64,000 nucleotides of DNA from Isoptericola chiayiensis (GTDB taxonomy: Bacteria; Actinomycetota; Actinomycetes; Actinomycetales; Cellulomonadaceae). The notes under the pieces were generated by a model. That model saw nothing but the letters and a program-made list of their open reading frames with translations. It ran no database searches and had not been told where the DNA came from. Below, in pieces: positions 52,516-59,910 of this stretch. Position 1 is the first letter of the stretch. Each line of letters starts with the position of its first letter. Both the position numbers and the translations under genes were made by a program. The stretch covers positions 148,420 through 212,419 of the forward strand of contig NZ_JABEZT010000005.1 in the NCBI RefSeq assembly GCF_013149805.1, read 5' to 3'.

Positions 52516-52556
52516 CGACGGCCCGCGACCGGTCGAGCACCGGTCGCGGGCCGTCG
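52516..52556 (-). terminator. Hairpin terminator after SAQ protein 2
   Basis: Perfect 17-bp stem (CGACGGCCCGCGACCGG) with a 7-nt loop, 26 nt past the stop of the 52583-53245 gene and upstream of the SAQ protein 1 operator. It separates the paralogues into two transcripts. Confidence 0.8.
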
Positions 52557-52582
52557 GCACCTCGGGTCGGCCGAGCTCGCGT

Positions 52583-53245
52583 TCAGTCCCCGGAGTCCGC
52601 GGAACCCGAATCCGCCGACTGCGGCGACTGGGCCGAGGCGGCCGAGGCGGCCGACGGTGCGGACTGCGGGGACTGCGGCGCCGCCGCCGGGGAGGCGGCG
52701 GACCGGGCACTCTGTGCGCTCTGCGCGCTCTGCGCCGGTGCTGCGGTCTTCTTCGGCGCAGGGGCCGGCGAGGCCGCCGAGCGGGCGCTCTGCGCGCTGC
52801 GTGCGCTCTGCGCCGACGCCGCGGACTGCGGGGCCGCGGAAGCGGCCGACCGGGCCGACCGCGCGCTCTGCGCCGAGGCCTGCTGACCGCCGGACGCCGA
52901 CGCCGCGCTCTGGGCGCTCTGGGCGCTCTGGGCGCTCACGGCGCTCTGAGCACTCCGGGCCGAGGCCTGGCCGGCCGACGCGGCGGACCGCGCCGACGCG
53001 GCGGACCGGGCGGACTGCGCCGAGGTCGCGCTGGGCGACGCGACCGCGGTCGAGGACGGCGACGGCCCCGGCGAGCTCGAGGCTGCCGGAGCGGACGTCG
53101 TCCGCACCCCGTCCAACGTCACCGCCGCCGCGCTGTCACCCAGGGACACCTGGTCGAGCAGGCCGATCCCCGCTGCACCGACGGTCCCGACGCCGAGCAC
53201 CGCGGCGGTCCCGGCCGCCCATCGCTTCTTCACCGAAGACTTCAT
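52583..53245 (-). CDS. Exported Ser-Ala-Gln/Arg repeat protein (SAQ protein 2)
   Basis: 220 residues from the ATG at 53245 (GGGAAG eight bases upstream). MKSSVKKRW plus a hydrophobic segment ([21 protein letters not shown]) mirror SAQ protein 1. After a Ser/Pro linker, residues ~70-215 are Ser/Ala-rich with long runs of SAQ, SAR and SAA triplets broken by Gly, Gln and Pro/Lys segments (for example [12 protein letters not shown]). Uncharged apart from Arg every few triplets and a terminal Asp cluster. No domain recognised. Expansion by slippage of a 9-12-bp DNA unit is likely. Confidence 0.75.
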   Translation of the reverse strand: MKSSVKKRWAAGTAAVLGVGTVGAAGIGLLDQVSLGDSAAAVTLDGVRTTSAPAASSSPGPSPSSTAVASPSATSAQSARSAASARSAASAGQASARSAQSAVSAQSAQSAQSAASASGGQQASAQSARSARSAASAAPQSAASAQSARSAQSARSAASPAPAPKKTAAPAQSAQSAQSARSAASPAAAPQSPQSAPSAASAASAQSPQSADSGSADSGD

Positions 53246-53305
53246 GGCTGTCACTTCCCTGTTCGCACGTCGTCTGCTGTGGACACGTTCCACGGTGCCG
53301 CGACG

Positions 53306-53348
53306 CCATGAGAGGCCGAGGAAGCCCCCATGAGAGAACTCTCATGGG
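53306..53348 (-). promoter_or_regulatory. OmpR-type operator upstream of SAQ protein 2
   Basis: Plus-strand CCATGAGAG at 53306 and 53328 are direct repeats exactly 22 bp apart, with an inverted CTCTCATGG at 53339 completing a palindrome (53327-53348). The proximal copy is 61 bp before the ATG. Spacing, orientation and distance reproduce the SAQ protein 1 operator. Confidence 0.75.
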
Positions 53349-53380
53349 CTGTTCACCCCGAGTTCAGGTCCGGGGACGAC

Positions 53381-53415
53381 CGAGCGCCCCTCGCCGCCGG
53401 GGCGAGGGGCGCTCG
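53381..53415 (-). terminator. Hairpin terminator after the DUF1269 gene
   Basis: Perfect 15-bp stem CGAGCGCCCCTCGCC/GGCGAGGGGCGCTCG with a 5-nt loop, 20 nt past the stop at 53436. Confidence 0.82.
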
Positions 53416-53435
53416 ACGTCGTGCGCGAAGTGCCG

Positions 53436-53921
53436 TCAGCTGCCGAACATGTCGCGCAGCTCCTGCGTCTCCACGTCGGACATGTTCGAGCTGATCAGCG
53501 TGGCCTTGAGACCGTGCAGGCGCTCGCGGAACCGGTCCGGGTCACCCTGCTCCGAGATGAGGAACAGGCCCGAGGTCCCGGGGACGACCTCTTCGCGGAT
53601 CTTCTCGAGGTCTTCCTTCCTGATCCCCGTGCTGGACAGCGCGCGGCTCAGCCCGCCGATCGCGGCGCCGGCGACGGCCCCGACCACCGGGATGAAGAAC
53701 AGCGCACCGATGAGAAGCCCCCACAGGGCACCCCATCCACCGGCCTTGGCGGCGTCGTCGTTCACGCCGTGGGTCTTGGGGTGCTTCTCGCCCTCGGGCC
53801 ACTCCACGACGGCGTGGTCGACGAGCTTGATCAGCCCTTCCGAATCGGCGTTCTTGATGATCTCGGCGGCCTTGCCGGCGCCCGCCGGATCGTCGAACTT
53901 CCAGACCGTGAACATGGCCAT
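53436..53921 (-). CDS. DUF1269-family membrane-associated protein
   Basis: 161 residues from the ATG at 53921 (AGGAAGGA nine bases upstream). N-terminal [39 protein letters not shown], a hydrophobic glycine-rich hairpin ([28 protein letters not shown]), then a helical C-terminus ([26 protein letters not shown]). This is the DUF1269 pattern: uncharacterised, often stress-induced, two-helix membrane association. Confidence 0.88.
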   Translation of the reverse strand: MAMFTVWKFDDPAGAGKAAEIIKNADSEGLIKLVDHAVVEWPEGEKHPKTHGVNDDAAKAGGWGALWGLLIGALFFIPVVGAVAGAAIGGLSRALSSTGIRKEDLEKIREEVVPGTSGLFLISEQGDPDRFRERLHGLKATLISSNMSDVETQELRDMFGS

Positions 53922-54138
53922 CTGCGGGGTCCTTCCTCCGTGCGTCTCGACCGGGGCCCTTCCCGGACGTCTTGATCCTGGCACCGACGGACCCACGGCG
54001 CCACAGGGGGGCAAACCGGGACGGAAAGCGCTGCCCGCAGCGGCGGCGTCCGTCGTCGTCCCGGAGGCGCGGTGCCATGACCATCCGCGAGCCGGACCGG
54101 GCGGGCGGCGCCACGACGCGGTCATTACCGTAGGCACC

Positions 54139-55848
54139 ATGACGACCTCCCCTGTCGACGCCACCACCACTCCCGCCTGGGCCGACCTGGGCAGCCACCT
54201 GTCGGACTTCCGCGGCGACCTGCGCGGCTGGTTCGCCTCCGACCCGCAGCGCGCCGAGCGGCTCACCCGCACCGCCGGCGACCTGACGGTCGACCTGTCG
54301 AAGAACCTCGTCACCGACGACACCCTCGACCTGCTGGTCCGTCTCGCACGCGACGTCGCGCTGCCCGAGCGCATCGAGGCGATGTTCACCGGCGAGCACA
54401 TCAACGTCACCGAGGACCGCGCCGTGCTGCACACGGCGCTGCGCCGCGCCCCCGGCACGCAACCGCCCCTCGTCGTCGACGGCCAGGACGTCGACGCCGA
54501 CGTCGCCCGCGAGCTCGACAAGGTCTGCGCGTTCGCCGACCAGGTGCGCTCCGGCGAGTGGAGCGGCATCACGGGCAAGCCCGTCACCACGGTCGTCAAC
54601 ATCGGCATCGGCGGCTCCGACCTCGGCCCCGTCATGGTCTACCAGGCCCTGGAGCCCTACGGCAGCAGCGACCTCGAGGCGCGTTTCGTCTCGAACATCG
54701 ACCCCACCGACGTCGCGCAGAAGCTCTCCGGCCTCGACCCCGAGACCACGCTGTTCATCGTCGCCTCCAAGACGTTCGGCACCCTCGAGACGCTCACCAA
54801 CGCCCGTCTCGCCCGCGCCTGGCTGTGGGAGCAGCTCATCGCGGCCGGTGCGATCGAGGACGACGACGACGCCAAGCAGGCTGCGGTGCGCGCCCACTTC
54901 GTAGCCGTCTCCACGGCCCTCGACAAGGTCGAGGCGTTCGGCATCGACCCCGCCAACGCGTTCGGCTTCTGGGACTGGGTCGGCGGCCGGTACTCGGTGG
55001 ACTCCGCGATCGGCACCTCGCTGGCCGTCGCGTTCGGCCCCGACGTCTTCCGCGAGCTGCTCGCCGGCTTCCGCACCATGGACGAGCACTTCCGCAGCAC
55101 CCCGCTGGAGCAGAACGTCCCGGCGCTGATGGGCCTGCTCAACGTCTGGTACGTCAACTTCCTCGACGCGCACACGCACGCGGTGCTCCCCTACGCCCAG
55201 CAGCTGCACCGGTTCCCCGCGTACCTGCAGCAGCTCACCATGGAGTCCAACGGCAAGTCGGTGCGCTGGGACGGCAGCCCCGTCACCACGCAGACCGGCG
55301 AGGTCTTCTGGGGCGAGCCCGGCACCAACGGCCAGCACGCCTTCTACCAGCTCATCCACCAGGGCACCCGGACCATCCCGGCGGACTTCATCGCGTTCGC
55401 CACCCCCGCCTACCCCCTCACCGACGCCGAGGGCGACGGCAAGGCGGTGGCGGCCGGGGCCGACGTCCACGAGCTGTTCCTCGCCAACTTCTTCGCCCAG
55501 ACCAAGGCCCTCGCCTTCGGCAAGACCGCCGACGAGGTCCGGGCCGAGGGCACCGCCGAGGAGCTGGTCAGCGCGCGCACCTTCTCCGGCAACCGGCCGA
55601 CGACGTCGATCATGGCACCGGCGCTCACGCCCTCCGTGCTCGGCCAGCTCGTCGCCCTCTACGAGCACATCACGTTCGTCCAGGGCGTCGTGTGGGGCAT
55701 CGACTCGTTCGACCAGTGGGGTGTGGAGCTCGGCAAGAAGCTCGCCCTGGAGATCGCGCCCGCCGTGTCCGGGGACGACGACGCCCTGGCCGCGCAGGAC
55801 TCCTCCACACGCCGGCTCGTGGAGTACTACCGGGCCCACCGCGGCTGA
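54139..55848 (+). CDS. pgi: Glucose-6-phosphate isomerase
   Basis: 569 residues from the ATG at 54139. PGI signatures: [32 protein letters not shown] (phosphate and substrate loop), ESNGKSV, and [16 protein letters not shown] with the catalytic His/Glu region. Interconverts glucose-6-phosphate and fructose-6-phosphate in glycolysis. Slightly longer than E. coli Pgi. The frame extends far upstream only as a shadow of the repeat-protein genes. Confidence 0.97.
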   Translation: MTTSPVDATTTPAWADLGSHLSDFRGDLRGWFASDPQRAERLTRTAGDLTVDLSKNLVTDDTLDLLVRLARDVALPERIEAMFTGEHINVTEDRAVLHTALRRAPGTQPPLVVDGQDVDADVARELDKVCAFADQVRSGEWSGITGKPVTTVVNIGIGGSDLGPVMVYQALEPYGSSDLEARFVSNIDPTDVAQKLSGLDPETTLFIVASKTFGTLETLTNARLARAWLWEQLIAAGAIEDDDDAKQAAVRAHFVAVSTALDKVEAFGIDPANAFGFWDWVGGRYSVDSAIGTSLAVAFGPDVFRELLAGFRTMDEHFRSTPLEQNVPALMGLLNVWYVNFLDAHTHAVLPYAQQLHRFPAYLQQLTMESNGKSVRWDGSPVTTQTGEVFWGEPGTNGQHAFYQLIHQGTRTIPADFIAFATPAYPLTDAEGDGKAVAAGADVHELFLANFFAQTKALAFGKTADEVRAEGTAEELVSARTFSGNRPTTSIMAPALTPSVLGQLVALYEHITFVQGVVWGIDSFDQWGVELGKKLALEIAPAVSGDDDALAAQDSSTRRLVEYYRAHRG

Positions 55849-55880
55849 CGGGCCGGACGCACGGCTCGTTCGTATACTCC

Positions 55881-55906
55881 TGGTGCGCCGGGCTCCCGGC
55901 GCACCA
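55881..55906 (+). promoter_or_regulatory. Hairpin between pgi and the stressosome operon, with TATACT just upstream
   Basis: Perfect 11-bp stem TGGTGCGCCGG with 4-nt loop GCTC. A -10-like TATACT at 55873-55878 would start transcription at about 55884, putting most of the hairpin at the 5' end of the rsbR mRNA, 18 nt before the ATG; alternatively it is the pgi terminator. AAGGAG at 55911 is the rsbR ribosome site. Confidence 0.45.
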
Positions 55907-55924
55907 GTCGAAGGAGCCCGCACG

Positions 55925-56758
55925 ATGTCCGATGCCTCGACCGGGGCGCTGTCCCAGGTCCTCACCCGTCACGCCGACGAGGTCCGTACCGCGTGGCTCG
56001 ACGCCGCCGCGGCGGAGCTGCACGGCAGGAGCTCCCGCGGCGAGCTCGACAGGGAGCAGACCGAGATCTTCGAGGCGCTGGTCGGCGGCCTGGCCGACGG
56101 CGGCACCACGCTTCGCGACGCGGCCTTCGACCAGCTCCGCGGCATCCTCGCCGACGTCTCGGCCGCCCGCGCGCGCCTCGGCTACACGCCGCGGGAGACC
56201 GCGATGGCGGTGTTCGCCCTCAAGGAGGGCCTGTACGCCCTCGTCTCCGACGCGTCGGTGCGCACGGACATCACGAGTCTGCTCCGCCTCGTGGACGACC
56301 TGGGTCTGTACACCTTCGAAGCCTTCGCCGAGGCCCGCGAGGCGATCATCACCGAGCAGTCGGAGCAGCTCCTGGAGCTCTCGACGCCGGTGGTGAAGAT
56401 CTGGGACGGCGTCGTCGCGGTCCCCCTGGTGGGCACCCTCGACTCGGCCCGCACCCAGGTCGTCATGGAGAAGCTCCTCAACACCCTCGTCGAGACGGGC
56501 AGCGAGCACGCCATCATCGACATCACCGGGGTCCCGGCCGTCGACACGCAGGTCGCCCAGCACCTCTTCAAGACGGTGGTGGCCGCCCGGCTGATGGGGG
56601 CGCAGTGCACGATCAGCGGCATCCGTCCCCAGATCGCGCAGACCATCGTCTCGCTCGGCATCGAGTTCGGCGACATCCGCACGCGGGCCTCCCTGGCCGA
56701 CGCACTCCTCGACGCGCTGGAGTCGGGGGGCCGATCCGCCGCCGAGGTGACCGGATGA
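55925..56758 (+). CDS. rsbR: Stressosome scaffold RsbR
   Basis: 277 residues. The N-terminal ~140 residues are an all-helical globin-like non-haem sensor domain (no obvious proximal His pattern), and the C-terminus is a STAS domain opening STPVVKIWDGVVAVPLVGTLD. Thr171 in LVGTLD and Thr208 in AVDTQV align with the two RsbT-phosphorylated threonines of B. subtilis RsbRA (T171, T205). With RsbS it forms the pseudo-icosahedral stressosome that holds RsbT. First gene of a six-gene coupled operon. Confidence 0.93.
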   Translation: MSDASTGALSQVLTRHADEVRTAWLDAAAAELHGRSSRGELDREQTEIFEALVGGLADGGTTLRDAAFDQLRGILADVSAARARLGYTPRETAMAVFALKEGLYALVSDASVRTDITSLLRLVDDLGLYTFEAFAEAREAIITEQSEQLLELSTPVVKIWDGVVAVPLVGTLDSARTQVVMEKLLNTLVETGSEHAIIDITGVPAVDTQVAQHLFKTVVAARLMGAQCTISGIRPQIAQTIVSLGIEFGDIRTRASLADALLDALESGGRSAAEVTG

Positions 56759-57162
56759 ACGACGCCATCCCGATCCTGAAGATCGGCTCGACCCTGCTGG
56801 TGTCCATCCAGGTCGACCTGCAGGACACCACGGCCCTGAGGCTGCAGGAGGACCTCGCGGAGCGGATCACCACCACCGGCGCGCGGGGCGTGATCATCGA
56901 CATCTCCGGCCTGGAGATCGTGGACAGCTTCATCGGGCGGATGCTGGCGACCGTCGCCGCGATCTCCCAGGTGCTCGACGCACGGACCGTCGTCGTCGGC
57001 ATGCGTCCGGCCGTGGCGATCACCCTGGTCGAGCTCGGCCTCTCGCTCGGCGGCGCCCGGACCGCGCTCGACGTGGACCGAGGGCTCGCCCTGCTGGAGA
57101 GCGACGACACGCCCTCCGCCGGGGCCACGCTGCTGGACGCGGCGAAACGCAGGGCGCAATGA
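56755..57162 (+). CDS. rsbS: Stressosome STAS protein RsbS
   Basis: 135 residues, ATG overlapping the rsbR stop by 4 nt. Single STAS domain; Ser58 in EIVDSFIGRML corresponds to the RsbT target Ser59 of B. subtilis RsbS. Phosphorylation at this residue frees RsbT. The C-terminus carries ~15 residues beyond the usual domain end. Confidence 0.93.
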   Translation: MNDAIPILKIGSTLLVSIQVDLQDTTALRLQEDLAERITTTGARGVIIDISGLEIVDSFIGRMLATVAAISQVLDARTVVVGMRPAVAITLVELGLSLGGARTALDVDRGLALLESDDTPSAGATLLDAAKRRAQ

Positions 57163-57575
57163 CGACCGTGGCACCGACCACGACGCAACGGCTCGAGGTC
57201 CGGGGGGACGCCGACGTCGTCCGGGTCCGTCAGCTCGTCCGCGGCGTCGCGCAGGAGGCCCGGCTCTCGCTCGTGGTCCAGACCAAGCTGGTCACCGCCG
57301 CGAGCGAGCTGGCCCGCAACACCCTCGTCCACGGCGGCGGCGGTCACGTCACCGTGGAGCTGGTCACGGAGGGCGCGCGGACGGGGGTGCGGGCCGTCTT
57401 CGCGGACGACGGGCCCGGCATCGCCGACCTCGACCTCGCCCTCACCGACGGCTGGACGAGCGGGGGCGGACTGGGCCTCGGCCTGTCCGGGTCCCGCAGG
57501 CTCGTGGAACGTTTCTCGATCGACTCCGCCCCGGGCGCCGGCACGCGCGTCGAGATCGTGACCTGGTCACGGTGA
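57159..57575 (+). CDS. rsbT: Serine/threonine kinase RsbT
   Basis: 138 residues, ATGA-coupled to rsbS. GHKL ATPase fold with N-box ASELARNTLVHGGGG, G1 DDGPGI and G2 GGGLGLGLSGSRRLV. Phosphorylates RsbR and RsbS and, when released, binds and activates its downstream partner (a PP2C phosphatase in B. subtilis; the candidate here is the last operon gene). Confidence 0.93.
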   Translation: MTTVAPTTTQRLEVRGDADVVRVRQLVRGVAQEARLSLVVQTKLVTAASELARNTLVHGGGGHVTVELVTEGARTGVRAVFADDGPGIADLDLALTDGWTSGGGLGLGLSGSRRLVERFSIDSAPGAGTRVEIVTWSR

Positions 57576-58615
57576 CGGGCGTCGTCGACCCGGACGAGCT
57601 GCCGACGGTGCTCGAGAGCGGGGCCTGGTACACGATCGACCACCCGTCGGCCGTGGGCCGCGTCCGCCGCGCGGCGTCGGACGCGGCCCGCCGGCTCGGC
57701 ATCGACGAGTCCCGGGCCGCCGAGGCCGGGCTCCTGGTCTCCGAGCTGGCCACCAACCAGGTGCGCCACGCCGGCTCCGGGACGGTGCTGCTGCGGGTGC
57801 GGCGCGACGGCAAGGCTGCTGCGCTGGAGATCCTCGCGGTCGACTCGGGCCCGGGGATGCGCAGCGTCGAGGCCGAGATGCGCGACGGCGTGTCCTCCCG
57901 GGGCACGCTCGGGATCGGGCTCGGCACCCTCCCCCGGCTCGCCTCGTGGTGGGACGCGTGGTCGGCCCCGGGAGCCGGGACGGTCGTCGCCGCGACGGTC
58001 AGCGCCCGGGGAGACGCGACGGACACCTCCGGCGCGGCCGCCGTGCCGGCCGGCCTCACGCGCGCGATGACGGGCCAGTCCGTCTGCGGGGACGCCTTCG
58101 CCGTCAAGGGCTCCCCCGGTGCCCGCACGGTCCTCGTCTCGGACGGGCTGGGGCACGGCCCGCTCGCGGCCGCTGCCTCGCAGTCCGCGGTGCGCGCCTT
58201 CCTCACGGCTCCCGACGCCGGGCCCACCGAGCTGCTGCAGATCGTGCACGAGGCGCTGCGCGGGAGCCGCGGCGCAGCGGTCGCCGTCGTGCAGCAGTCG
58301 GGCGGCTTCCTGCACCACGTCGGCGTCGGCAACATCGGGGGCGCGATGCACGGCGCGCGGACGCGCACGCTGCTGAGCCAACCGGGGATCACCGGATCGC
58401 ACGCGCCGCGGCTGCACGAGACGGTGCACGCCCTCGAGCCTCGGGAGGTCGTGACGCTGTTCAGCGACGGACTGACCGACCGCGCCGCCCTGTCCAGCTA
58501 CCCCGGCCTGGCCCGGCGCTCGCCCCTCGTGGTGGCCGGGGTGCTCCTGCGCGACTTCGGCGTGCGCCGCGACGACGCCTGCGTCGTGGTGATGCCGGTG
58601 GGTGAGGCGGCGTGA
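57572..58615 (+). CDS. GHKL ATPase-PP2C fusion, RsbX-like phosphatase with second kinase domain
   Basis: 347 residues from a GTG overlapping rsbT (GTGA). Residues ~20-145 are a second anti-sigma-type ATPase (SELATNQVRHAGSG, DSGPGM, GTLGIGLGTLPRLA); ~165-345 form a PP2C-type phosphatase (GDAFAVKG, VLVSDGLGHGPLAAAAS, VGVGNIGG, TLFSDGLTDR), the RsbX/SpoIIE small-phosphatase class. RsbX resets phosphorylated RsbR/RsbS. In this fusion one polypeptide could both phosphorylate and dephosphorylate the STAS proteins. Confidence 0.88.
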   Translation: MTGVVDPDELPTVLESGAWYTIDHPSAVGRVRRAASDAARRLGIDESRAAEAGLLVSELATNQVRHAGSGTVLLRVRRDGKAAALEILAVDSGPGMRSVEAEMRDGVSSRGTLGIGLGTLPRLASWWDAWSAPGAGTVVAATVSARGDATDTSGAAAVPAGLTRAMTGQSVCGDAFAVKGSPGARTVLVSDGLGHGPLAAAASQSAVRAFLTAPDAGPTELLQIVHEALRGSRGAAVAVVQQSGGFLHHVGVGNIGGAMHGARTRTLLSQPGITGSHAPRLHETVHALEPREVVTLFSDGLTDRAALSSYPGLARRSPLVVAGVLLRDFGVRRDDACVVVMPVGEAA

Positions 58616-59910
58616 CCGCCCCGAGCGACGAGGAGAAGGCAGCGCTCCGGCGCCGGCTCGTCGAGCTGGAGGCGGAGCACCGCTCGGTGCTCGCGCAGTA
58701 CGAGCAGCTCTCCGCCGAGCTCGAGGAGACGAACTCCGGCGTGGTCGCACTGTATGCCGAGCTGGACGAACGCGGCCGTCAGCTCGCGGCGGCCGTCGAG
58801 TCCAAGACGCGGTTCCTGCGGAACGTGAGCCATGAGCTGCGCTCCCCCGTCAGCTCGATCATCGGGCTCTCCTCGCTCCTCGAGGAGTCCGGGCTCGACG
58901 CCGACCAGCTCCAGCAGGTCCGGTACGTCCGCGACAGCGCCGACACCCTGCTCACGCTCGTGGACGAGCTCCTCGACCTGGCGCGCGCCGAGGCCGGCCA
59001 GCAGGCGGTGGAGCCGGCACCGGTCGACCTCGCAGACCTCGTGCAGGAGCTGCGCGGCACGATCCAGCCGCTGGTGCGCCCCGGCGTCGACCTCGTCGTC
59101 GCCTCCCCGGGGGACGCGACGCTGGTCAGCGACCGGCGGCTCGTCTCCCGGATCCTGCGCAACCTGCTCACCAACGCGGTGAAGTTCACCGCCTCGGGCT
59201 CGGTCCACCTCGACGTCGGTGCCGACGCCACGGGCATCCGTCTCACCGTCCGGGACACCGGGGTCGGCATCCCCGCCGAGTCCCTCGAGTCGGTGTTCGA
59301 GGAGTTCGTCCAGATCCCCAACGACCTGCAGCCCGGCGTGCGCGGGACGGGACTCGGCCTGCCCTACTCCCGCCGGACCGCCGAGGCGTTGGGCGGCACC
59401 CTGACGGCCACCTCCACCCCGGGCGAGGGCAGCGCCTTCACCCTCCGGCTGCCGTCCTCCCCCGCCGGACCGCCCGCCGGACCGGCCGCCGGACCGGCCG
59501 CCACCGACACGGCAGCCCCCGAGGGGACCGTGGACGCCGCGCGCCTGGGGCACGTGCTCGTCGTCGACGACGACCACGGCTTCGCCGCCACGGTGGCGGG
59601 GATGCTCCGCGCGTCGGCGGAGCGAGTCAGCGTCGCCGACCGCGGCGACCACGCGCTGGACCTGCTGCGGGACGACCCGGCCGACGCCGTCGTGCTGGAC
59701 GTGCAGATGCCCGAGCTGGACGGGGTGAGCGTCCTGCGCACCCTGCGCGCCGAGCACCCCGGGACCGCGGCCGTCCTCGTGTCCGCCGGTCCCGCGCCGG
59801 TCCAGGACGCCGTCGTCCGCCCCGCACCCTTCCTGTCCAAGGCACGCCTCGACACGGCGATGCTGCTGGCTGCGCTGCGCCAGGACGCCGCGGAGGACCG
59901 ACGAGGATGA
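58612..59910 (+). CDS. Hybrid histidine kinase (HisKA-HATPase-REC)
   Basis: 432 residues from a GTG overlapping the previous stop. An N-terminal coiled coil (~1-62) is followed by RFLRNVSHELRSPVSSIIG (phospho-acceptor His in SHELRSP), HATPase_c (NLLTNAVKFTA, DTGVGIP, GTGLGLPYSRR), a Pro/Ala/Gly linker and a receiver domain (HVLVVDDDHGFAA, acceptor Asp in AVVLDVQMPELDG, Lys in FLSKARLD). No membrane helix or sensor domain, so input probably comes through the coiled coil, presumably from the stressosome partners. Confidence 0.92.
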   Translation: MTAPSDEEKAALRRRLVELEAEHRSVLAQYEQLSAELEETNSGVVALYAELDERGRQLAAAVESKTRFLRNVSHELRSPVSSIIGLSSLLEESGLDADQLQQVRYVRDSADTLLTLVDELLDLARAEAGQQAVEPAPVDLADLVQELRGTIQPLVRPGVDLVVASPGDATLVSDRRLVSRILRNLLTNAVKFTASGSVHLDVGADATGIRLTVRDTGVGIPAESLESVFEEFVQIPNDLQPGVRGTGLGLPYSRRTAEALGGTLTATSTPGEGSAFTLRLPSSPAGPPAGPAAGPAATDTAAPEGTVDAARLGHVLVVDDDHGFAATVAGMLRASAERVSVADRGDHALDLLRDDPADAVVLDVQMPELDGVSVLRTLRAEHPGTAAVLVSAGPAPVQDAVVRPAPFLSKARLDTAMLLAALRQDAAEDRRG

